The notes under the pieces: model-generated
Told to the model about the DNA's origin: nothing
Database searches by the model: none
The model's input: only the letters and a program-made list of their open reading frames with translations
Program-made: the position numbers and the translations under genes
Assembly (NCBI RefSeq): GCF_910592395.1
Contig: NC_088322.1
Coordinates: forward strand, 3,164,001 to 3,228,000
Reading direction: 5' to 3'
DNA: 64,000 bases
DNA from: Lineus longissimus
Lineage: Eukaryota; Nemertea; Pilidiophora; Heteronemertea; Lineidae
Shown here: piece after piece, positions 24,610 to 36,540 of the stretch
How the letters are laid out: every line of letters starts with the position of its first letter
Position numbering within the stretch: position 1 is the stretch's first letter

Positions 24610-25240
24610 TTTATGAGTTAAGCTTCGGTCTGTACTATATTTGTGACAAACAATGGACGATTTGTGATTGTTGTGACTGATATATGATTATTGGCACTCA
24701 AACCTTAAGATTCGATAATTTGATCGCAGACAGTTGTCTCAGAAGTACTAAACCTCTCGTTCTGGACTATTTGACATTGGATATTCTTGTCACCTGATGA
24801 AATTCACTGTTGGAATTTATTGTGTTAAAACAGTTTGCCATAATTAAGCAGTTAAAAGAAGTTTATTGTTCGGATTTAGCTGGTTGAGTTTTAAATAGTT
24901 TGTAACAATTTAACCTGTGTGTCAGTGTATTTGTATTGTTTATATTTAGTTTGCGTTGTTTGAAAATTGGATTAGTCTCAGTTTCCAGTGTAGACCAATT
25001 GCTTGGCTTGGATAAGGCTCACTGATACCTATAACTGAGAGATTGGTTGGTCAAGATGAACTTAACACTTGTAAATGTACAGGTTGCCTTTGAAGTAAGT
25101 TACTGGAAGTCTAGACAAATGTTAACTTAACTTATTACTGTGGTTATGAGAGACCTCATTTGGGGCATTGAAAATGGTCTTGGATGTTATTGGAAACTTG
25201 GTCCTTGATATTGGTATTGGACATCCAATAGGTGGGAGAA

Positions 25241-25420
25241 TGTTGTGGAACCATTATTTGTATGTAATGTTTTTGTAACACGCTGTATATTTGTGGGCAG
25301 CCTGGTGCTGCCATCTGCGTTTTTTGGAATAAATTAGTTGCCTTATTGATTTATAACTATGAGTCAGTGATATTTTTATTCTACCTTTTATATATCCGTC
25401 GAGATCCGCCACCCGGGACA
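25241..25420 (+). repeat. BEL element 3' LTR
   Basis: 180 bp, by eye identical to 18764-18943. It is followed by the cagtg target duplication (25421-25425). Confidence 0.95.
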
Positions 25421-25517
25421 CAGTGCGTCTGGCGGTAAGAAAAAGAACTAACCGCTCAACAACTAAGGGTAAAGCTGGGCACCATGAATTAGTTGACGAT
25501 ATTTGGTTTGAGAGAGA

Positions 25518-25626
25518 GTACAGTAGTTACCGCTGCCCATAAGAGAATAGTTAACTTGAGCATGTATGAGGACGATCTAACAGTAGTTACCGCTGCCCAT
25601 AAGAGAATAGTTAACTCGAGCATGTA
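25518..25626 (+). repeat. Two direct copies of a ~50-bp unit
   Basis: acagtagttaccgctgccca...tagttaac(t/c)... occurs at about 25519-25567 and again at about 25579-25626, ending cgagcatgta/ttgagcatgta. It lies between the BEL element and the LINE fragment; origin unknown. Confidence 0.7.
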
Positions 25627-25734
25627 AGTTAGCAATAGTTACTTGCTGACTACCGATAACTAACCTAACTAAAAGAGAACTGCTTACTATTTAACTATGT
25701 CTGAATCAGGTGTCTCATTATATATAAACAAATA

Positions 25735-27075
25735 AGCTGAAAAAATTGAGAGGAGTGATGTTCGAGGGACATGGTTTGGTGATGGTCAACTTAGAATACA
25801 TCTATTGTTATTTGCTGATGACATTGTGCTTTTCTCAGATGACAAAAAGACACTTCAAGCACTATTGAATATTCTAGAGGAGCATAATCGGGAATGGGGA
25901 CTGAAGGTTAATTTAACAAAGACCAAGGTTATGGTGTTCAGAAAGCGAGGTCGAGTTGCAGCCTCTGAAACATGGACATACTCTGGCCAACAGTTGGAAA
26001 TTGTGGACGAATATATATACCTAGGAGTAAGGTTTACGTCAGGTCTGTCGTGTGTGAATATATGGCAAGTTATCGAGCGGAGAAAGGCAAAAAGGCCGCA
26101 ACTGGTTGTTTGCGATCATTGGAACACTTTGGGAACATTCCGAATTATTTGTTCTTTAAGATATTTGACACCAAGATCAGACCTGTTATGACGTACGGTT
26201 CAGAAATCTGGGGAAATGAAGAACATCAGTGTATTGAACGGGTTCAATTATATTGTTGTAAGCGCCATATGACTGTGTCGACGCAAGCTCATAATACTGC
26301 AGTGTCAGGTGATTGTGGTAGAATGAAAATAAGTTGTAACACAAAAATACAATGTATAAAGTATTGGCTCAGATTGCTTAAAATGTCATCTAATAGATAT
26401 GCAAAGCAGGCATACCAATTGCAAGTTCATGATTTGGACAATGGCAAAACAAATTGGGCACATGACATCAGGAGAATGTTATGTAGTTTAGGTTTTCACT
26501 ATGTGTGGCTAAATCAAGGAGTAGCAAATAAGGCTATTTTCATTTCTTCGTATTCACAGCGGATTTTTGATGTTGATCGCCAGGGTTGGTCAGATAGACT
26601 AGGACAGTCACTATCACTTTCTTGTTATTCCTTTTATAAAAATATGTTAGAGCCTGAATGGTTTCTCAATGTTATCACAATAAAGCGTTTTAGGAATGCA
26701 TTGTCAAGTTTCAGATGCGGTCTGTTTAGAGACACCACTGTCACAAGGGAACTAGCAGTTTGCCGCTATTGTGACAGTGGTGATCTTGATGACGAATACC
26801 ATATTTTAAATAAGTGTTTATTCTTACAGGACATCCGTGTTAAATATTTACCCCACTGTGAGCCAAATAGGCAATCTTTTGTTTCTTTAATAAAAAGTAA
26901 TTGTACAAAAACATTATATAACTTGGCAAATTTTCTGTATAAAAGTAGAACTAAAAGACTAGATTTCTGATGTGTATTGTATTGTGTTGTCTTGAATTGT
27001 ATATTATATAAAATCAATATCATTTTGTAAAAATTGTAAGGGGCCGATGGCCTTTATCATCATATCATATCATCA
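25735..27075 (+). mobile_element. 5'-truncated LINE (reverse transcriptase end)
   Basis: The frame at 25805-26191 carries the catalytic block LLFADDIVLFSDDKKTL and a thumb-type LGVRF motif; after a frameshift near 26050-26100 the protein continues in the frame 25972-26970 with KIRPVMTYGSEIWG and a C-terminal Cys/His motif (CRYCDSGDLDDEYHILNKC). A short 3' UTR ends in a stem (ggggccgatggcc) and a tcatcatatcat-type tail near 27040-27075. This is the 3' end of a non-LTR retrotransposon, truncated at the 5' side within RT as is usual after incomplete reverse transcription. Confidence 0.8.
25805..26970 (+). pseudogene. LINE ORF2 C-terminal fragment
   Basis: Two overlapping frames make up the end of a LINE ORF2. 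The first has the FADD active site, the second the thumb and C-terminal Cys/His region. A single frameshift separates them, and the endonuclease and first RT motifs are missing. It cannot make active protein. Confidence 0.8.
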
Positions 27076-29112
27076 TCATGTTTACTGTTATGTATTTTGT
27101 TCATTTCAATCATTTTAAAACTTTCTAATTCAACCTGTGTGTATGCCACAAACATGTATATTGATAACATTACTCGTGTGCAATCTCGGGTATAGGTTGG
27201 TTTCCGTTTTTGGGAGTGGTTTGTGGTACCGTAATTGGTATTTGGTGTCATTCTTGCTTGCATGACGGGTTACATGCAGTTTAGTTTGCATTTACATGGT
27301 TTCACTCCGCTAGTCCTCAGATTGTTCAGGGTGCTAGAACTAGATTTCCTTGATGCCAATTATATACTTTGCATTTATGTCGTTTTTCCTTGCTAGATGT
27401 ATACTTGTACGTGTAATCGTTTTCTAAATATGTGGTTTTACCCTCCTATTGGCGCCTTGGCGTATTAATTCACATGTTCATCATTGTGAGATTGTCCAGC
27501 CGATTATATTTACCCAACTCCAGATTAACTTAACTACGGTCTTGTGTCTCCCACTCTAAGGTTAGGTGGAACACTGTTGGCTTCGTAGGTGCATTGATGA
27601 TGCATTTTTGTTATTTGTAGGAATGTTAGACAACGTAACTGATTATTTCGGAGGTTGAAACCGAATCACTAGCAGGTAACTTGGGTATACTTGTCACTGA
27701 CGTCGTACTTGTTCACACTGTCATTCATAACTGGGACAATTTTCGTTTTTGTATCCTTGTACCTTGTATTATTAATTTCTCTCGTCTGTATTTAAATGCA
27801 TTTTTTCGATGTTAACTGAATGTTGTCCCACACCATAGTCGCATTTTGTAAGTTTTCTTTGTTTAGTTTTAAGCGTATGGCAGGAGTTATTCATATGCTC
27901 ATCCGAAGGGGATGATGTATTGTATCAGCAGTACACCGGTTGGTGCTGCCACCTGCGAAGTTGGTGTTGAACTAATTGTGTTCCTGTATTTTGTGTCTGT
28001 AGAGGATTCTCCAATACGCTAGAGAGATTAAACGCTATAATCGTAAACAACGTGTCTATTTCCCTTTATTCGAGGCCAAGGACAATATATACATACCCGG
28101 TAGCGGAAATAACACACTCATGACATTGTGGTGAATGCTGGGCTTCTGTGCTGGATGGATGGTTCTTAGTCAATCTTTGGGAGGTTTGGTGCCGTTGCTG
28201 TTTTGGAAATCGAATGCCAAAGCCAAAGCCTATGCTTACAACATGCCCCCCCCCCAGCACCATTTCAAGTTCATCACACTGCAACATTATTTCATTTGCC
28301 TTTCTTTCCCTTTTTCAGGCCTGCCATTGTATCGCCAGCGAGCCACAGAATAGAATATTAGTATTGTTACAGCAGTCAAAGTAAGTTATAGTTAAATGGT
28401 TCACATGGATCCCCTTCTACCATGTGCCCAGGACATTCACTCATCATTCAATTATATTCCTTTCTCCATTTTCTTCCATATCTCCTCCAATCAGATGCCT
28501 CCCCACTGCCGGATAGTTGCCCTGATCAGACACCTGAGCAGTCTATAAAAGAATGTTAACAGTAAGCTGATGGATATCCAGGTAAAGTCATGGACAGGAA
28601 CGCCTTCCCAGAACCTTGACTTCCACTTCCTTGGGGCTGAATTCAACATGTCGCTGAATGCGGCATTGGTAAATGCCAATCTCCTGAAAGACCGGCTAAT
28701 TGCCGACAACAAAAGGAAAAGCGCACTGAATTCATCTCCTACAATGAAGAAGATATGCACTGGTGCGAGCTACACCAATTCCAACCCCACTGTGGTGTTT
28801 CTGGTAGTTGTAACCGCCCATAGAAAAGAAGTGTATGTATAGTGCTGACACCTGGTCCTAAATTGTTTTATTGTTTTATTGCTGTATTTTAGTACTTTGA
28901 GCACATTGTTTCTTAGATTGTAAGGTGCCTTTGAGCAATTTGTTGATAAAGGCACCTAAAAATATGTTTTAATAATAAAATAATAATAATAACCTGTGTA
29001 AAAGATAGAGAACTAATAAAGGAACATCCATAGAATTCGATTACTTCACGTTCCTGATTTCAGGAGGAATTCCCATGAATCGGGTTTCTAAGATGAACCA
29101 TTGCTCAATATT
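27076..29112. other. Non-coding, retroposon remnants
   Basis: No gene is supported. A stretch near 27915-28080 (ggttggtgctgccacctgcg ...) shares wording with the BEL LTR (ggtgctgccatctgcg) and may be an old diverged LTR. Near 28920-28990 a short stem (aggtgcctttgag...aaaggcacct) is followed by a (AAT)n tail, the form of a retroposon 3' end. Confidence 0.35.
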
Positions 29113-29148
29113 ATAATTGGCGACGAGTTCGTCGAACCTCATGCAACT

Positions 29149-29964
29149 ATGCCTCCACCATTTCCGTCTCGTGTGGACAGTCCTCCTACGTTTTTTCCGA
29201 CGCCCGGTAAGCCCGCGATTCCATGGCAACAATGGCGTCGTATGTACAAGAACTACATGGTTGCCGCCAATCTTGGTGCAGAAGCTGCTGCACGCAGAAA
29301 AGCCATTCTGCTGAACTGTGTTGGTGCTGAGGGCCAACGTATCTTCCACACGTTGCCTGCGGAAGCTGATGGTGACGATTATGAAAAGACAATGACTGCT
29401 TTGAATAAACATTTCTAACCTGCTACACACGTTGTTACTGAACGCTACAGATTTTGGCAGAGAGCTCAGCTACCAGACGAGGGTATTTTGCAGTACGCTG
29501 CAGCACTTCCTGATCTTGCCTCATACTGTGAGTTCAAGGACTTTCATGACGATATGAGTAGGAACCAGATTGTGGAGAAGATCTCTTCTTCTAAAATCCG
29601 TGAACGTCTTCTCATTGAGGAGAAACTAACCTTGGTCACAATCTGCTCGCAGATGGAAAAAGCAGGCAAGGAAGCCAAGTCGCTCACTGGGACATCCAAT
29701 GCCAGCAGTGATGGGAAGGTTTCGGGCAAAAGCCAAGGAAATTCGGCAAATCCAAGGGTCATCATGGCTCTAACTCTTCTAAATCTTCGAAAGCCACAGG
29801 TTCTTCTGGCTCAAAGGATGATTCCCAGTCTTGTTTTTCGCTGTTGTTCAAAGGACCACTTGGCCAACTGTTCAAAATGTTGGGCCAAGGACAAAACCTG
29901 TCGAAAGTGTGGCAAAGTGGGTCACGTTGAGAAGGTGTGCCATTCTGGGTCATCCCAGAAATAA
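29149..29964 (+). pseudogene. Orphan Ty3/gypsy-type gag
   Basis: A 271-codon frame (ATG at 29149) reads FPTPGKPAIPWQQWRRMYKN, RRKAILLNCVGAEGQRI and later RYRFWQRAQLPDEG, typical of Ty3/gypsy Gag from animals, and ends with CCHC-like motifs (CCSKDHLANC, CRKCGKVGHVEKVC). An in-frame TAA (29416-29418) interrupts it after NKHF, and the linker near 29730-29840 appears frameshifted and restored. Just upstream, attggcgacgag (29116-29127) resembles the start of a gypsy primer-binding site. No pol follows, so the element is truncated. Confidence 0.75.
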
Positions 29965-31325
29965 GGGTTAAGGTTGAGCACTGAAATGAGCTGCTCCCAG
30001 TCACAGTCAAATTGGTAATATTTTGGTAGAAACTGTGTGTGCTACCTATCCAGGACTTTCATAGTGCATTTGTGAACATTGAGAGACTATACTGATTCTA
30101 CTTGATTGTCATGGTTGGTACTTCACGGCCGTCAGACAACAATGTGCCTTAACAATTTATTTGATCACATGACTCCTGTGGAATCTCCGATCTGATTGGT
30201 TGATCTGCAAACATGATGCCTTCGTGGTAATTTGCATGATTTATGAAGTAATTTCCCTTGACCAACTTTGAACGCGTCGATTATGATAATAAAAGGGAGG
30301 GACCCAAATCGGAAGTGAATAATAATTAGGTCATGTGCCAGGAATGGTTACTGCGTAATCAATTTTTGGGTACTTCGTCAACTGGCGGAGAAATTTGCTG
30401 ATGCGCCAAATCCCGTGCGAGTTTCTTCGATATTTCGCCGGAAAATCAGTTTAAAACAGGTAAGATCGGTTCATATGCCAAGAATTCGTACATGGTAACG
30501 AAGAACCCATATCGAGGGACTCTTATGAACCAAGAATAGAAACTAGCAAGTCTTTATAAACGTAAACAGAATGATGAAAAGGGAAAATTATATGGTAATT
30601 TGGTGGTGTATGCTACAATGTGGAACCAACTACACGGCTCGTCGATGGTGTAGCAGGAGATTTGCTTGACCAACTTTGAAAATCGCGAGCCCGGGTCTCC
30701 TGGTCGTATTCCTTATTATATACCAAGCCACTTTGGTTCTCAACCCGCCGTTGGCGCGGTGGTCGGCAGGCTATTCATAGTAACAAGACCGAGGGATTTC
30801 TCCACAAGTAAAAATTACCTAGCTAACGGCTGTGACTTGTGACAGCCAGTAGGCTTGAGACTCCCTTTAAGAGTGTTTGAATTTGGCGCCACCCAATTTT
30901 ACCGCCATTGTTAGCTTTTTGTTTGAGTCTGCGCAATAGGCGCTCATATATTGATACAGATGGAACCGGGGTGATTGCCGGATTTGTCTTGGTAATTTGG
31001 ATAAAGCACGGGATATCAAAGAGGTAATTATGCCTAAGACTACATGAAAGTCCTGTCTGTAACTGTAAGGCCTGTGGAGATGCTGTATCGGCCCAGATAC
31101 TGTAAAAGGGCCACTTTGATGAGGGGTTTCTCGACTAACATGGCGTTGTTTACCTTTCTGGTCTTTGTTTTGTTGACTTCGCCACTGGGTTTTTGTGGCC
31201 TAAATATAATTTGTAAGGGTTCAGAGAAGTCTTAATTATGTATGTTACTATGTACACTATTTAGTTATGTAGGCCTACAAGCCTGTCAGGTGCCTGGGAT
31301 TCTCTTGTTGGGGGAGAATTTGCAC
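29965..31325. other. Non-coding spacer
   Basis: No gene is supported. The phrase cttgaccaactttgaa occurs twice (about 30258 and 30666), hinting at a repeat. A 63-codon frame at 31044-31235 has a hydrophobic C-terminal half but no supporting context. Confidence 0.35.
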
Positions 31326-31610
31326 TGTAGCGGCCCGTGGTTTTGCAGGCCTTTTCTAGCTTTCTGTGTGTAGTTTAGTGCAATGCTCGTAGATGACAGC
31401 ACCTGACGGCTTGGAGGTTTTGTCTGTCAAGAAGCCAGTTTGGCTCTACTCCTATACTGTTATGAAGGTTGATTGTATTTTTAGTGTGGAAATTATTGTA
31501 TCATTTCAGATTCCACGGACATGAATAAAGAAAGGTTGAAAAAAGGATAGTTTTCTGTCGGGTCCTTTGATAGTGCCAAGCCCCGTGTAATTGCCCCCGG
31601 GTCCGTCACA
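31326..31610 (+). repeat. Possible solo LTR, 285 bp
   Basis: It starts tgtagcggcccgtgg and ends ccgggtccgtcaca, an imperfect TG...CA inverted end pair, with aataaa at 31522 near the 3' side as expected for an LTR polyadenylation signal. The flanks gcac and gtac match at three of four bases. No matching second copy is present in the window. Confidence 0.35.
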
Positions 31611-32066
31611 GTACTCTACCACTGTTTATTCAGACTTCTGTCTTCTGGGTGCTTGGCCACTCAGGGGCAGAACTACTGTAAAATCTGACTTAAAACATCA
31701 CTACTGGTACCAGAACGTCCAGCCCACTTTGGCAAGGTGGGGGTGGTTAACCTATTGAATATGCGTGTTTTATCCAATCATTGTTAAAGACCATGCATAA
31801 ACAGATGGAGCTTAGTTGACTAGGCATTCGTATGATCCTGTAGGCCTGATCGTGATCACTTTTCATGAAATGAATTGTACGCTGATACCAATGTAGACCA
31901 ATTTCTATAAGGGGTGTCACAAAAAAAAAGATGACTGAAATTGATTCAGTGCTTTATGAAAGCCGGTTTTTTCTTAGGCTTTTTTGGGTGTTGGCTGTTT
32001 TGGCCTATAAAATGCTTGGTTTCAGTAGGCTTCGTTTGCACACACGTCTATTATACCGCCAGTAGG

Positions 32067-33416
32067 ATGAATCCTGAAAGACGCTTGAATGCCAGGAAAC
32101 GCTCTTATACCGTCTCTGAAAAAATCAAGTACCTCCGAGACTTTGAAGAAGCTTTGCTAAATGGTGATGTCACCTCTATGAAGGAGTTTGCAGAGCACTA
32201 TAAGATATCCATCCACACGTTCCGCCAGTGGAACCTACAGAGGCTAGAAGACCAAGAAACGGAGCATCATGGCAAGAAGAGGAAGGTCCGAGAGCCAAGC
32301 AATGGATGGTGGCCTGAGGTGGAGGATCAGCTCCGCGTATGGATCCAGCAGCTGCGACAAAGATGCATCCCTGTGGCAGTCCAAGACCTGCAGGAGAAGG
32401 CCCTTGACATTTTCCGAATATGGTGGGATGAACTAGGGGAAGAGAGGAGACAAGAGATCATGGAGGCCAAGTCCGTGCGTTACCACTTCCAAGCGTCAGT
32501 GGGCTCGACACATGCGTTCATGAAACGCAGCAACCTCTCCCTGCGTAAAGTGACAAAGAACACTGCAACGTTACCAGCAGATGCCGCACAAAGAATGGAG
32601 ATCTACCGCAATGAAGTGACCGACATCATTGATCGGCTCAGCATCCTGATGCGTGTGGTCATTAACATGGACCAGACATTTCTACTTTTAGACAACCGGC
32701 ACATGTACACTGTCAACCAAAAAGGAGTTAAGGCCATTGACGTCAGGACGTCTCGTTCCAATGCTAAGTTAGGGTGCACTGTGTCTTTGTCTGTTACTGC
32801 TACCGGTGGGAAGCTGCCGGCGCACATCACTTTTCCGCGCCGGGGATTTGTACGTCAAATCAGAGCTTTGGAAAATGAGGAGTTGCCGGAAAATGTGAAG
32901 TACACGTCTTCACAAACAGGATGGATGAGAGAGGAAACCCTACTCGATCAATGGGCACCTGAGATTCTGCAACCATTCGTGGAAGGGGAGAACGTTGAAA
33001 ACTACCTGTTAATAGTGGACCATTTCCGGGCCCACAGGACAGAAAATTTTGGAATGCTGGTGACGGAGCTGGGCGGAATTCTGCAGTTGGTGCCAGCGGG
33101 CTGCACGTCCCTGGGGCAGCCGTTAGACCTTATGGTGATGAAGTCTTTTAAATCCAACGCGCGAACAGCATGGAAGGCATGGAAAACGGCGAACACTGAT
33201 CAGGAGGGCAGATGTGATAAGATTGGACTTGCGGACGTTATACGCATTGTGAACGATGCATGGGAGGCTGTTAGTCCGCAGGTCATCATAAATGGATTTG
33301 AAGCGGCATTTCGTGCTGTCCATGTTGATGCTGGGCCACATCAAGTCGTCGATGAAGATGCTGAAGAGGATGGCCTAGAATTCCGGCATCTTTTCGCAGA
33401 TGAAGTGGAAGGTTAG
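32067..33416 (+). CDS. Pogo/Tigger-like DDE transposase, intact frame
   Basis: A 449-aa product is predicted from ATG 32067; the frame is open further up to 31941, but the residues from 32067 match the pogo N-terminus (RRLNARKRSYTVSEKIKYL). Parts in order: a Psq/CENP-B-type helix-turn-helix (to about residue 60, with FAEHYKISIHTFRQW), a second DNA-binding helical region (about 80-180), then the DDE_1 catalytic fold with MDQTFLLL (first Asp), LIVDHFRAHRT (second Asp) and AGCTSLGQPLDLMV (third acidic residue). The acidic C-terminus ends at 33416. It would cut and rejoin transposon ends at TA targets. I could not find matching terminal inverted repeats. A related, broken copy is at 51.7-53.1 kb, so this is a repeated element and not a single host gene. 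No stops or frameshifts are seen. Confidence 0.85.
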   Translation: MNPERRLNARKRSYTVSEKIKYLRDFEEALLNGDVTSMKEFAEHYKISIHTFRQWNLQRLEDQETEHHGKKRKVREPSNGWWPEVEDQLRVWIQQLRQRCIPVAVQDLQEKALDIFRIWWDELGEERRQEIMEAKSVRYHFQASVGSTHAFMKRSNLSLRKVTKNTATLPADAAQRMEIYRNEVTDIIDRLSILMRVVINMDQTFLLLDNRHMYTVNQKGVKAIDVRTSRSNAKLGCTVSLSVTATGGKLPAHITFPRRGFVRQIRALENEELPENVKYTSSQTGWMREETLLDQWAPEILQPFVEGENVENYLLIVDHFRAHRTENFGMLVTELGGILQLVPAGCTSLGQPLDLMVMKSFKSNARTAWKAWKTANTDQEGRCDKIGLADVIRIVNDAWEAVSPQVIINGFEAAFRAVHVDAGPHQVVDEDAEEDGLEFRHLFADEVEG

Positions 33417-33419
33417 ATT

Positions 33420-34335
33420 CCTTGATGAGGGTGTAACCTACAAAACTGTGGCTAACTTTCATCTTCTCCGTTATGGACTCGATAGAACAATCCTTCAGAC
33501 TGTTGGATCAGGGGCTCATTTGTAAAACGGTATCAGGACATTTTCAACCCGGACTTTTGCCACCCAGACATTTGCCACCCGGAAAAGGGTGAGGGTTAGG
33601 GTTAGTTTTAGGTACAAAAATCTTGTAAAACATCAAAGAAAAGCATGTGTACTCAGCAAAGCCTTATCCTGTAAAAAAAATTGAAAAATAAAAAGAGTCT
33701 AGAGTTCATTTTTTTGAGACAACCTGTACAGCTGTTTGATTCACGGCCCATTGGCCTAATGCAATGAATGCCTTGATTCACGAATGACCAGAACTGATTA
33801 CCACTATTCCATTTCACAATAGGCCTCCTGCCAATGTCACATTACTGCCTATTTGTGTTGGGAAACCAATCAGAAAGCAGCTTGTATAATGTGTAGCCAT
33901 GTGACCGTGATAGTAATAAAGTGGGCTGATTTGTAGAAGTAATGTTTTAATTCCGATTGTACATTATGTACAGTACATGCACTATACTGTACAACAGGGG
34001 ACAAGTGGCGAAATTCGAGTACCATGTGTCAGAGTCGAGCGGTCAGGCATTACACTGCCAAGAAACTCTTGGCCTGGAGGCCTGCTGAACACGTGTCTGT
34101 TTCTGTTAGTATGATCACTTTACTCAATGACCTTTCAATTCTAAAAGGGACTAAACAATGGAGATCTAAAGTGCTGAAATCGATTAGAAGAAATACCAGA
34201 CGTGGGAGGCATGTCAAAGGTTTCAAGAAAAGGACAACCTGCAAAATCTGATTTCATGTAAACGTGTTAACCCTCATGTTACGAACGAAAATGTCTGCTG
34301 GTAAACGCATAGTCGGTGGGCAACAAAACCACTTC
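33420..34335. other. Non-coding spacer
   Basis: Short tandem phrases occur at 33536-33610 (gccacccggac, gccacccagac, gccacccggaaa, then gggttagggttag). An inverted repeat (tgtacagtacatgcactatactgtac) lies at about 33968-33993. No gene is supported. Confidence 0.4.
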
Positions 34336-35520
34336 TATGTGTCAGTTTATTGAGGAGGACAGTTTGGAATTCCTTTTTATCACCAAGACGTGGCTGAAAG
34401 GGGATCAGAGGGACGATTCCATTATCGCCATGTGTGTCCTCCAAACTACAAAATCCTGAACTACCCAAGTTCCACAGGCTGGGGCGGCATTGCTCTTGTA
34501 CACAGAAATGAAATCAACGTCAAGCCTGTGTTGAAGGAGCAGTTTGAAACATTCGAATGGGTTGAGGTTACCATCGATGGGAAACAGAAAGTGCTTCTTG
34601 TGTATCGTCCGCCACCTAGTAGGAACAACAAGTACAATTTTGGAGGCTTCTTGTGTGACTTCACCAACCTGCTGGACATGTACTGCTCAGAGACAATGCC
34701 ATTCATTATAATTGGAGACATAAATGTCAAGGTGAATCGTCCCAGTGACCCTGAGACAGTGATATATCTAAATCTCCTAGATATGCATGGACTTCCATTA
34801 GTTTGTCGATAAACCCACCCACCTCTCCGGTAACACCTTGGACCATATAATCGGTCGCAGATCGGAGAATGTATTAACTGATTTCACGGTTGACTCAGGT
34901 AAAGCTGTATCGGATCATTTTCCTGTCTTTTTTGGGATTAGTGCTTTTATGCTTTATGGACTAGAAAGAGAGACGCTGACAAAACAGTGCCGCAGTCTCC
35001 GCAAATTGAACATAGATGCACTGGTCGTAGATTTTCAGGGGTATGACCATGGTAAATCCTCCACGCCATTCAAGGACAACAACAATATCCCTGCTTCTCT
35101 GCTGGACTTGCACGCACCGGTGAAAACAGTAAAAATCAAGGGCACCACAAAAAAACCATGGTATTGTGATGAAATTCATGAGGCACGCCGTCTTCGGCGC
35201 CAGCTTGAGCATGGATGGAAAACTACAGGACTGGAAGTTCACCATCAAATGTATGTCCAGCAGAGCAAAGCAGTGGTAACTTTCAGCAGATAAAGGTAAC
35301 CAGCTCCCCTCGACAAGTGATAAAGCTGAACTTGCGAACAGGTTTGCGTCTTTCTTCGTTGACAAGATCGACAACATTCGAAAGGGTTTCACTGACCCCT
35401 AGCATCTCATAGTAAAGAGGAGCCGAAGCAGACCCTTCGACAGTTCAGTTCAATCACACCCAAGGATCTCTTTAAGATTATAATGAGCTGTGCACCAAAA
35501 AGCAGCGCGCTAGATCCAAT
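34336..35520 (+). mobile_element. LINE fragment: endonuclease and linker
   Basis: Frames in three pieces (about 34360-34450, 34390-34812 and 34807-35293, then on to 35520) together make an APE-type endonuclease: TKTWLKGDQ, PFIIIGDINVKVN (the GDxN motif) and AVSDHFPVFF (the SDH motif), then the linker (KKPWYCDEIHEARRLRRQ, ANRFASFFVDKIDNI) and SALDPI just before RT. It stops abruptly at about 35520, so RT is missing. Frameshifts and a stop (34810-34812) show it is dead. Confidence 0.8.
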
Positions 35521-36540
35521 AGAGAGTTTTCGGTATCTCGTTCCGAGAATCTAATCGCCGAGTATAATATCCGTTCTCGTTCCCAACACTAAAGGTAAAG
35601 AAACTGGTTTCGCTTTGCCGAACAGGCAGAAGTAATGCATCAATATACACAGACCGAACACCTCGCCGGGAACACATGTCGTCGGGTGCTTCATATGCCA
35701 GCCGAGAGCCGCTCCACTGAACATGACGTAATTCTGTGTGGGACATAATTGCTTTATGCGCAGTTTTACCCGATCTTGAATGGGACTCCGGGAATCAGCC
35801 ACTTGGATCTCGATCAACGACGAGAACAGACGGCTTGTGGCATTCAATCTAAATCATGGCAAATATCTGGGACGTTATTGCTGTAGGTACAATGTACACG
35901 TCGCCTATCCCCTTGTACAGACATGCACATATAAACGCAGATCTGAGTCTTTTTCATTCCAACCAAAACCAGCCTGACCTAAACCAGTTATCTGGGCCAG
36001 GAAAGCCCCAACTGCTGTGATTTATTACAGCTCATTGATCACTAGTCTTTTTTTCTATTTTTTGTTCATACTACCATTGCATATAGGCTATACTTCCTCC
36101 TATGGGCTTGTGTATACTGAGTGAAATACATGCTACATTGTAGAATTGAGGTATGGTGCAGACTGGAGACTATCCATGCCTAGGCTTTTCAGCTGAATGT
36201 TCTGATCCATGATTGTGGTATATACAGGGTTGTCCCGAATAAAGACTATATTTTATACTTTCATGTTCATTGATATGCTTTTTGTCAAAAGAATTAATCT
36301 TTAGTTGGTAGCACATACAGATATTTAATGTAAAGGCTGGAGCCCTTCCCCAGATGAGAGTTTTCAAACAGAACGCTGAAAACGAGGCGCATGGGGGAAG
36401 CTTGATCTTTTCTGAGCTCCGGATTTCTTCTCGATTTCCCTCAACTTTTAAACTGCAAACCACACTAGCATGCACCTATCTCTCACTAAACACACCACCT
36501 ACCTGTTTATCTCATCGCACTGCACACAATTAAACTTTTA
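35521..36540. other. Non-coding; one mariner-like end
   Basis: No gene is supported. tatacagggttgtcccgaataaag at about 36221-36244 resembles the TACAGGGTGTCCC terminus of mariner-type elements, but I found no partner end nearby. Overlapping minus-strand frames at 35510-35847 have no recognisable domain. Confidence 0.35.

Larger units (their letters stand above)
18759..25425 (+). mobile_element. BEL/Pao LTR retrotransposon, complete but lesioned
   Basis: The element is bounded by two 180-bp LTRs that start TG and end CA (18764-18943 and 25241-25420), flanked by a 5-bp target duplication cagtg (18759-18763 and 25421-25425). A primer-binding site (tggtgccgaaaccc, 18946-18959) follows the left LTR and a purine tract (ggtgggagaa, 25231-25240) precedes the right LTR. 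The interior encodes gag, protease, reverse transcriptase, RNase H and integrase in BEL/Pao order. The reading frame has one frameshift and two in-frame stops, so this copy is not expected to make a full polyprotein unaided. 24610-25240 is non-coding. Confidence 0.93.

Noticed and set aside
33590-33610. gggttagggttag as a telomere-type repeat
   Set aside because: Only about two units; no array and no subtelomeric context.
36221-36244. Complete mariner-type MITE
   Set aside because: Only one tacaggg-like end is visible; no inverted partner or TA duplication found.
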